Notes under the pieces: generated by a model | What the model was told of the DNA's origin: nothing | The model's database searches: none | What the model saw: only the letters and a program-made list of their open reading frames with translations | DNA from: Rhizaria sp. SCN 62-66 | Taxonomy: Eukaryota; Rhizaria, unplaced | Length of the DNA stretch: 37,569 nucleotides | Assembly (NCBI GenBank): GCA_001724265.1 | Contig: MEDY01000467.1 | Location: forward strand, 1-37,569 | Direction: 5' to 3' | Program-made: the position numbers and the translations under genes | Shown here: positions 31,355-37,569 of the stretch, in pieces | Numbering within the stretch: position 1 is the stretch's first letter | How the letters are laid out: every line of letters starts with the position of its first letter

Positions 31355-34044
31355 ACGATGCAATGATGTTGGTATTGGTGTTGACGTTGGCGTTGCGGAG
31401 CGGCGTTGTCGGGGCAAAAATAGGACTGTTGTCGTTAATCCCAGCGCGGGCGGTGTAAGCGCCAGTGTTCCCAGCGTTGGCGCCAGTGGGTCCGTAAACA
31501 CCGGTGGCATTGGACGCGTTGTTGGTCTCAATGCCGTTGTTCGAAAAGCCCTGCTGCAGCTGCTGCCACGGCACTTGCTGCTGCTGCTGCTGCTGCTGCT
31601 GTTGCTGCTGCTGTTGGGCGCGCGCGAGCTGCTGCTCCTCCTGCTGCCGTAGCGCCTGCAGCATGAGAAGCTCCTGCTGGCGCGCATGCTCGCTGGCGCC
31701 GTGCCGGACCCGCTCCCGCAGCGCCGCCTGCTCGCGGAGCGCTGCGCCCTCGGCCTCGGCGGCGGCCAGCAGGTCGGCCGCGGCCGCCGCGGCGGCCTCG
31801 GAGCGCGCGCGGTCCACCTCGGCCTCGGCCTGGGCCACAAGTTCCGACTCCCTGTGTGAGGGGGCAACAAATCGATCGAAGAGGTTTGTGAGTCGTTGAA
31901 ACAAAAATAATCGAAAATAGATAATTCAATATGTGGATGTTGATACGGACAAGTGACAGTGCTAACGAATATATTGCCATGTTTTTCTGAGTGTAGTCAG
32001 TGCACAGAACACGTACCGGGCGGCCCACGCGGCGTCCCGCGCGGCCAGCTCCCTCTCCACGGCGGCGACGCGGGCCCTGAGCGCGTCGGCTTCGTTGCCG
32101 GCCCGCCCGGCGCGCTGCTCGGCTTCGCCCAGCGCCCGCTCAGCCGCGCCCGCGCGCTTCTCGAGCCCGCCCGCCGCGTCGGCGAGGTCGCGCAGCTCGC
32201 TGACCGCCGCGCGCAGACGCTCGCACTCGCGCTCACTCTCACGCACGCGGTCCTCGGCCGCGCGCTGCGCCCGCAGCGCTGCCTCGGCCGTCGCAGCCGC
32301 CGCAGTTGCGGGCCCGGCGGCGGCGGCGACCTGCGCCTCGAGGGCCCGCACCGTGGCCTGCGCCGTCGCCAGCTCCTGCTGCAAAGCCTGTGTGATGTCG
32401 CAGTTGCAAGAGGGACAAAAGCAAGATGTGCAACGAAGAAAGAGTGTCAGCAGAATGTTAAATAATACAGCTTGTTGAAACAAAAATAGACATGACAATG
32501 GATCGTAGAGGGGATAGTTAACATACCGTAGCGTGCGCCTTGACCCTGGCGAGCTCCCTCGCGTGCTCAGCGCCCGCCTCTGCGCGCTCCTCGTGCACCC
32601 GCGCCTCGGCCCTGCCGCGCGCGCGCCGCTCGACCGCGGCCTCGGCCTCGCGCTCGGCCAGCGCCATGCGCGTCTCCTGCAGCGCGCGCTCGGCCTCGCG
32701 CAGACGAGCTGTCAGGTCGCCCTCGCGCGTGCCTGCCGCCGCGCCAGCACCGCGCAGCAGCCGCGCCTCGGCGCCGCGCTCCGCCGACTCCTGCTCCGCG
32801 GCGCGCGCGCGCTGCTCAGCGGCCTCGGCGCGCGCGCGGAGCTCGCGGTTCGTGGCGTCGGCCGCCGCCAGCACGGCCACGCGGTCGCTCAGCACCGCGT
32901 TCTCGGCGCGCAGGCTCGTCGCGTCCGCGGCCGCGGCGGCGAAGTTGGCCTCGGCGGCCTCGGCCGCGGCCGCTGCGCGTGCGAGCACGGCGGCGTGCTG
33001 CGTCTGCTGCGCCTGGACCTCGGCCTCGAGCTCGCGCAGATAACGCGCCTGACCCTCGCGCGCGTCGAGGCTGCCCTTGGCGAGCACCCGGAGCTCCGCG
33101 ATGCGCGCCTGCTCCTGCTCCAGCGCCGCGCGGGCCGTGGCCAGATCGGTGTGCAGCGCGGCGACCGCGCGCGCGAGGTCCGCGGCCGCCTGCTGCTGCA
33201 GCGCCATGCGCGCCGCGCGCTCCTCGGCCAGCAGCGCCTCCAGCTCGCCGACGCGGCTCGTCGCCAATGCGGCGGCCGCCAGGGACGCGGCGGCCGTGTG
33301 CGGCGCGGGGGACAGCGACGAATCCGTGCCGCCGCTGCCGTTGGCGTTGCCGTGCAGGGAGGCCGCAGTGAAGGCAGCGGGATCGTACTGACTCTGATTC
33401 TGGTACTGGCTCTGGTTGTGCTGTTGCTGCTGGTCGGAGTCAGCCTGGGGGTAGACGGAGGACAGCGGGAGCAGCGGGCCTCTCTGCTGAGCAGCTGAGG
33501 CATTCGTGTTGTTGTTATTGGCCGCAGCAGCAGCCGGACTCGGGTAGTACGGCGTGTAGCCGCCACTAGTCCTGTTGTTGTTACCGTACTGCGACGTGTT
33601 ATTGTTGTTGCTAGAGGGACGTGAGGGGGAAAGAAGGCGCGCGGCGTCGCGGGCGGTGCGGTCCAGCGCCTCCTGCTGCTGCTTCAGACGCACCATGTCG
33701 TCGTGCAGCCGCCCCAGATGGTCCTGCGACAGCGTGCCCCCGCCCGCGGGGTGCGCGCGGAGGCCGGACGACGGGCGTGGCAGCGCGCGCAGGTGGCTGT
33801 GGCTGTGTGCGGGCGCGGGGGAAGAGAGGTGCGAGATGTGGAGCTCATCGGTGAGCTTCGCGGTCAGCGTCTCAACATCGTGGCGGAGGTCCGCGAGGGT
33901 CTTCTTGGCCTCGCCACCATAGGCGTTGTGAGGCGCAAAGCGGCCCGAAGAGGGGAGGTACGACGCGCTCGTGTTGAGGCCGCCGCCGCCACTACCAGAG
34001 AAACGGGCACCGGCAGTAGACCGGTTAAAGCGGGACGATGACAT
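30969..34044 (-). CDS. Long coiled-coil protein of unknown function (3 exons)
   Basis: Exons on the minus strand are 34044-32527, 32387-32017 and 31851-30969, giving 923 residues. Introns are 139 nt (donor GTATGT, the only one of that form) and 165 nt (GTACGT); phases 0 and 2 join cleanly. The N-terminus (1-60) is Ser/Gly/Arg-rich and basic. After Asn/Gln/Ser-rich linkers, residues from about 260 to 690 are almost all Ala/Glu/Arg/Leu with heptad-like spacing (GELEALLAEERAARMALQQQ and many alike), a long coiled coil crossing both introns. The C-terminal third carries a run of 14 Gln, a Ser run and Asn/Thr-rich sequence, ending KSVNGRK. No motor, kinase or membrane segment is seen. A scaffold at the centrosome, flagellar base or cytoskeleton would fit, but nothing proves it. 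It is divergent from the polycationic secreted gene. Confidence 0.85.
31324..31350 (-). repeat. CTG repeat, 9 units, encoding poly-Ser on the minus strand
   Basis: These are pure CTG triplets on the plus strand (CAG on minus, read in the AGC frame as Ser) inside exon 3 of the coiled-coil gene. The pure repeat makes length variation likely. Confidence 0.85.
31575..31616 (-). repeat. CAG repeat encoding 14 Gln
   Basis: CTG/TTG triplets on the plus strand read as 14 Gln in exon 3 of the coiled-coil gene, followed by VPWQQLQQ. The coding frame continues on both sides. Confidence 0.9.
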
Positions 34045-34814
34045 GAGTCAGTCCAATGCAACCAACGGCTGCTGGTTTGGAGTCGTTCGTGAAGAGAGGT
34101 GGAGAGTTGACTTGTTTGATGCTGTGGCTGAGACCGACAGAGGCTCACCAGAGTTAAAAGTGAGACCCTTGTTGTTGCAATCACAAACAGATGCGCACTC
34201 CAAGTACCCGCTACAGCGTATAACAAAGCTGTAAGAACACGGAACAAGCAAGGCAGACGTCAAGGAAGAAGGAGGAGCAGTGAGTTGCTAAGGGATGTGC
34301 GTTTCGGAAGCGAACGGAGTGTGTAGCCCAGGTAAACTGGGTCAATAAGAGTAGTGAAAGTAAAATTGTACCCAAATAACATAAACAGCGCACCCGTTCA
34401 AAAAGAAACACCATTAACGGATAACTGATGTCCCTGCACCATGTCAAAGTTATCCCCTCTGTTGTCGAAGTCTCTGCCCACAGTCACACCAGTCGGTCAC
34501 AGTCGGTCTCAATTGACTTGGCGGCTTGACTTTCGTCCTCCAGAGCGATGGTCTCCTTCCCAGAGTTAATCTCCAAATCGGGTTTTGAGGCTACAGACGA
34601 GCTCGAGTGACACTTTAATTTATCAATCGCGGAGTTTTTGTCTTGTGATATTCTGTTGCGCGCTGCTCAGTGCGTCCATGGACTCTGTGTGCCCGATATG
34701 ACCCTTTGCTACGTCCCCTTTGCCCCATTCTTCTCACCTGCCTCTGCCCTTTCCGCCGCTCTTGCTGCCTCCCTGTGTTCATGTTATCGTCTTTGTTCTC
34801 TACCTACAGGTGTA
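34045..34814. promoter_or_regulatory. Divergent spacer, coiled-coil / polycationic secreted protein, with likely 5' UTR intron
   Basis: This is a 770-bp spacer. On the plus strand GTGCGT at 34670 and CTCTACCTACAG ending at 34809 bound a 140-nt, pyrimidine-rich segment of the same size as the coding introns, so a 5' UTR intron just before ATG 34815 is likely. A short direct repeat CACAGTCGGT/CCAGTCGGT lies near 34488-34508. CCAAT occurs near 34052. No coding gene is seen. Confidence 0.45.
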
Positions 34815-37301
34815 ATGTTCAAGCACAAAGTTGCAGCAATGCTTGCTGCAGTGATGTGTTTGATCCTCTTCACCATGGCCTCGGCCATGGTGCCTGAGGG
34901 ACCTCAAGCCACCTATGAGGTCAGCAACAACCTTGTCGCCTCTGCCGAGGCCGACTCGGACGTCCTCTACTCCGAGGCCGACGTCGCCTACGACGGCGAC
35001 TTCTCGATGGTTGAGATGGACGCTGAGGTTGACGCCGAGGTGGACGCTGACAGCGAGGTTGATGCCGAGATTGACCGTCCCGTCGCCCGTGCTGCTGCGG
35101 CTGCTCGTGCTGCCCCGGCTCCTCGCGCTGCTGCTCCGCGCCCCGCTGCCCGCGCCGCCGCCCGCCGCATGCCCGCCAACCGCGCCGTCCGTGGTGCTGG
35201 TCCCCGCCGCATTGGCAAGGCCCGTCGCGCTGCTCGCCGCGTCGCCCGCAAGGCCCGCCGCGCCGCTCGCCGTGCTGCCCGGAAGGCTCGCCGTGCTGCT
35301 CGCCGCGCCGGCCGTAAGGCCCGTCGTGCTGGCCGCAAGGCTCGCCGCGGCGCCCGCAAGGCTGGCCGTAAGGGCAAGAAGATCGCCCGCAAGGGCCGCA
35401 AGCTTGGTCGCAAACTTCGCCGCAAGATTGGTCGCAAGGGCAAGAAGATTGGTCGCAAGGGCAAGAAGTTCGTCCGCAAGGGCAAGAAGTTCGTCCGCAA
35501 GGGCAAGAAGTTCGTCCGCAAGGCCGGCAACAAGCTCCGCAAGCTCGTCAAGGGTAAGACTACCGGCCCTGTCCGCAAGGTTCCCCCGAAGCCCACCCGT
35601 TCGCAGCGCGTCGCGGCCCGCAAGTTCGCCGTCAAGACCAACAAGGCGCGCCTCGACATGCTGGGCACCAAGGCGCTGCAGGCGGCCGAGGAGAAGGTGC
35701 GCAAGGACGCCCTCAAGGCGCGCACCAACGCCGACGCGGCCACGCGCCGCAAGTACTCCACGCGCAAGTACCCCAAGCCCGACGGCGGCGTCAATTGGCA
35801 CCCGCTGGATAACCTGAACGAGAGCCAGCTCATGGCCGAGGCGCGCAAGCTCCGCACGCAGCTCGCCAACAAGCGCGAGGCGCTCCGCAAGAAGCGCGCT
35901 GCTGATATCGCGCGTGTGACGCGCAAGGTCAACTCACACCATATCACCCCTCTGAAGCGCGTGCCCAAGTACAAGGGCTCGATCCGCATCGGCCATTACA
36001 TGACCGGCGGCCCCATCTCCAAGCCCTCCAAGACGCCCCGCACGTGGCTGCAGAAGTTCCAGGCGACGGTGATGAAGCGTGACGCCAAGCGCTCCCCGGC
36101 TGTCGCGCAGCGCCGCAAGGCCATCATCGACAAGATGGACCGCCTCTACGCGACCGCCAAGCCGACGGAGAACACGTTCGTCCTCGAGTTCCTCCAGGCG
36201 CGCGGGCAGAAGATCCCCGCCGCGCTCGCGCTCAAGGAGTGGGCCGCGGCCAAGAAGTGGTTCTACGCCCAGCGCGTGCGCGAGATCAAGGAGGAGAAGC
36301 GCGACGCCAAGATCCTCAAGCAGGCCGAGGGCCCCGAGTCGCGCGCCGAGAAGGAGGTCTCGAACGACCTTGCCAAGATCGAGAAGGAGTTCTCCGCGCC
36401 CAACTCGAAGCAGATCGACAAGATGGCGACCCAGGAGGAGCAGCTGCGCACCACGCTGTGGAAGTCGGTCTACCCCGCCACGCCCACGGGCAAGGACGGC
36501 GCCGACAACTGGTGGGGCTGCATTGATTGCGCCCAGGAGCCCTCTGCTCCCGTCAAGAAGGCCAGTGGCAAGAAGCCCGCTGCCAAGAAGTCTGCTGCCA
36601 AGAAGGCTGGTCCCAAGAAGGCTGGTCCCAAGAAGATCGGTGGCAAGGCTGGTGTTCGCAAGATTGGCGGCAAGAAGGGCAAGAAGCCCGCTGCGCCCAA
36701 GATCGCGGTCGACCTCACGTTCAACAACGTCGCCCTGCTGGCGCACTACCTCAACCGCTTCCGCATGCGCAACGACGTCGAGCTTGTCAAGGAGGCCCAG
36801 AAGGACGTCATTGACCGCCTCAAGAAGCGCATCGTTGAGAAGACGCTGACTCAGGCCGAGCGCAACGAGATCACCATGGCCAAGGTTGAGGAGCTCGAGA
36901 AGACTGTTGCCTACAACGCTGGCGCTGTCAACATGGTCAAGCGTGGTGTCATTAAGGGCGTCAAGCCCCGCCGCAACCGCTTCCCCGACCCCGACCCGCC
37001 GAAGAGCACCAACTTCGTCAACTATGAGCGCGAGGCCGACATTCAGTTCGCGCGCGGCTTCCTCCAGCCCTCGTTCCGCACGGACCGCGACTCGCTGGAC
37101 ATTGCCTCACTGGAGGACCGCGTCTCGCGCGACTTCCACGACGACATCGTCAAGCAGCACAACATCATCCGCAAGGACATCGTGTGGAAGATGTTCGATG
37201 GCCCTGGCGACTCGACGCAGATCCGCAGCGAGGAGGTCAACCGCCACCGCAAGCGCCACCCTAACGTCCCCATGCCCGACGGCTCCTCGCCCTGGTTCTA
37301 A
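34815..37301 (+). CDS. Secreted polycationic repeat protein (signal peptide, acidic segment, Arg/Lys repeats)
   Basis: One exon encodes 828 residues. ATG 34815 opens a signal peptide (MFKHKVAAMLAAVMCLILFT, cleavage probably after ASA at 24). An acidic stretch follows (about 25-90, with VDAEVDAEVDADSEVDAE), then Ala/Pro/Arg-rich sequence. Residues about 130-250 are nearly all Arg, Lys, Ala and Gly: RRAARKA units grade into RKGKKIG and RKGKKFV units. A basic, helical, better-ordered region of about 300 residues follows. Then come NWWGCIDCAQ (C569, C572, the only Cys outside the signal peptide), a second Lys block (KKPAAKKSAAKKAGPKK type, about 575-625) and a conserved-looking end. The plan of signal peptide, acidic pro-part and basic repeats resembles silaffins and other proteins that bind silica or polyanions; this is analogy, not homology I can show. 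It could instead pack polyphosphate, nucleic acid or polysaccharide in a secretory organelle. It lacks a linker-histone globular domain. Confidence 0.85.
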   Translation: MFKHKVAAMLAAVMCLILFTMASAMVPEGPQATYEVSNNLVASAEADSDVLYSEADVAYDGDFSMVEMDAEVDAEVDADSEVDAEIDRPVARAAAAARAAPAPRAAAPRPAARAAARRMPANRAVRGAGPRRIGKARRAARRVARKARRAARRAARKARRAARRAGRKARRAGRKARRGARKAGRKGKKIARKGRKLGRKLRRKIGRKGKKIGRKGKKFVRKGKKFVRKGKKFVRKAGNKLRKLVKGKTTGPVRKVPPKPTRSQRVAARKFAVKTNKARLDMLGTKALQAAEEKVRKDALKARTNADAATRRKYSTRKYPKPDGGVNWHPLDNLNESQLMAEARKLRTQLANKREALRKKRAADIARVTRKVNSHHITPLKRVPKYKGSIRIGHYMTGGPISKPSKTPRTWLQKFQATVMKRDAKRSPAVAQRRKAIIDKMDRLYATAKPTENTFVLEFLQARGQKIPAALALKEWAAAKKWFYAQRVREIKEEKRDAKILKQAEGPESRAEKEVSNDLAKIEKEFSAPNSKQIDKMATQEEQLRTTLWKSVYPATPTGKDGADNWWGCIDCAQEPSAPVKKASGKKPAAKKSAAKKAGPKKAGPKKIGGKAGVRKIGGKKGKKPAAPKIAVDLTFNNVALLAHYLNRFRMRNDVELVKEAQKDVIDRLKKRIVEKTLTQAERNEITMAKVEELEKTVAYNAGAVNMVKRGVIKGVKPRRNRFPDPDPPKSTNFVNYEREADIQFARGFLQPSFRTDRDSLDIASLEDRVSRDFHDDIVKQHNIIRKDIVWKMFDGPGDSTQIRSEEVNRHRKRHPNVPMPDGSSPWF
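35433..35516 (+). repeat. 21-bp tandem repeat in the polycationic gene (4 units, 3 identical)
   Basis: Units start at 35433, 35454, 35475 and 35496. The last three are identical; the first differs in its last two codons. They encode RKGKKIG once and RKGKKFV three times. Identical DNA over three units suggests recent duplication or gene conversion rather than selection on protein alone. Confidence 0.95.
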
Positions 37302-37493
37302 GCGACGTGTGAGTGCGAGTGCAAGTGTTTTGAGGAAGAGGATGAAAGCGAGGACGGCGTGAGCTCGTGCCTCGATTTCAGAAGAAATTAGATATTGCTT
37401 TAGTAATACAATTCATGACTATAATCAAAAAATAGCTTTTTAAACTTGCTCTCTTTTTTGACTTTTCCAATTAACCCCTATGTAGCGTCAACT

Positions 37494-37519
37494 AAAAAAC
37501 GCGATTTCGCGCTTTTTTT
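37494..37519. promoter_or_regulatory. Perfect inverted repeat flanked by A and T runs
   Basis: The arms CGCGA (37500-37504) and TCGCG (37507-37511) surround TT, with an A6 run before and a T7 run after that extend the pairing. This could be a transcription end signal of the polycationic gene or a protein-binding palindrome. Confidence 0.35.
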
Positions 37520-37532
37520 GCGACTTTGGCGC
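37505..37532 (+). promoter_or_regulatory. Two E2F-consensus-like sites
   Basis: TTTCGCGC (37505-37512) and TTTGGCGC (37525-37532) both fit the E2F/DP consensus TTTSGCGC and lie 20 bp apart. They may belong to the promoter of the next gene, beyond the window. Two matches so close are unlikely in AT-rich spacer but not impossible. Confidence 0.3.
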
Positions 37533-37569
37533 ACTTTCGTAGAAGTTATCAAACTACGTGGTTTATTTA

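Larger units (their letters stand above)
37302..37569. other. 3' flank of the polycationic gene to the window end
   Basis: This short GC-moderate 3' UTR is followed by AT-rich DNA. It contains the hairpin and E2F-like sequences listed separately. No coding frame is seen. Confidence 0.5.

Noticed and set aside
32533-33498. Long plus-strand frame opposite the coiled-coil gene
   Set aside because: It is an Arg/Ala/Gly-rich antisense shadow of the GC-rich coiled-coil exon.
34800-35801. Two long antisense open frames (333 codons each) opposite the polycationic gene
   Set aside because: They are shadows of GC-rich Arg/Lys/Ala codons, have no plausible protein composition, and lie opposite a gene with signal peptide and coherent domains.
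34815-37301. Linker histone H1 or chromatin protein call for the polycationic gene
   Set aside because: The AKKA-like blocks suggest it, but there is a clear signal peptide and acidic segment and no winged-helix globular domain.
1-37569. CRISPR arrays, insertion sequences, prophage or transposon remnants
   Set aside because: I saw no spaced direct repeats, transposase, integrase or reverse transcriptase frames, and no terminal inverted repeats.

Overview
This is nuclear DNA from a free-living-type unicellular eukaryote. The genes are split by short GT-AG introns (127-373 nt). They encode eukaryote-only or eukaryote-type proteins: cytosolic PheRS alpha, TCF25/Rqc1, BUD13, MYG1, a VPS9-domain Rab5-type exchange factor and a mitochondrial-type bL35 with a long presequence. 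A cilium inner-microtubule protein of the PIERCE type suggests a flagellate stage. A membrane proton-pumping pyrophosphatase points to a protist rather than an animal or a typical fungus. I cannot name the lineage from sequence alone. Exons are very GC-rich (G/C third positions, Ala/Arg/Ser-rich proteins), while introns and spacers are clearly AT-richer.

Layout, left to right: H+-PPase (-, partial, runs off the left edge); PheRS alpha (+, 2 exons); MYG1 nuclease (-, 2 exons); TCF25 (+, 2 exons); BUD13 (-); TauE/SafE-type membrane protein with a histidine-rich loop (-, 2 exons); ATP-grasp ligase related to carnosine synthase (+, 4 exons); secreted beta-rich protein (-, 2 exons); mitochondrial bL35 (+); about 1,690-residue VPS9-domain protein (-); cold-shock-domain RNA-binding protein (+, 3 exons, the first encoding only three residues); PIERCE-like protein (+); 923-residue coiled-coil protein (-, 3 exons); secreted polycationic protein (+). 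Strands alternate almost perfectly, giving six head-to-head pairs that may share promoters.

The genes do not form one pathway. Translation and RNA biology are well represented (PheRS, TCF25, BUD13, bL35, cold-shock protein), as expected of housekeeping genes. The least conventional item is the last gene. Its product has a signal peptide, then an acidic stretch, then a roughly 120-residue block of tandem Arg/Lys/Ala/Gly repeats, and later a second Lys-rich block. This plan resembles silaffin-type or polyanion-binding secreted proteins. Other points worth a second look are an almost uniform GTACG 5' splice site, pyrimidine-AG acceptor-like signals just upstream of most start codons, the His-rich loop in the TauE-like protein, and an insertion of about 90 residues inside the VPS9 catalytic core.
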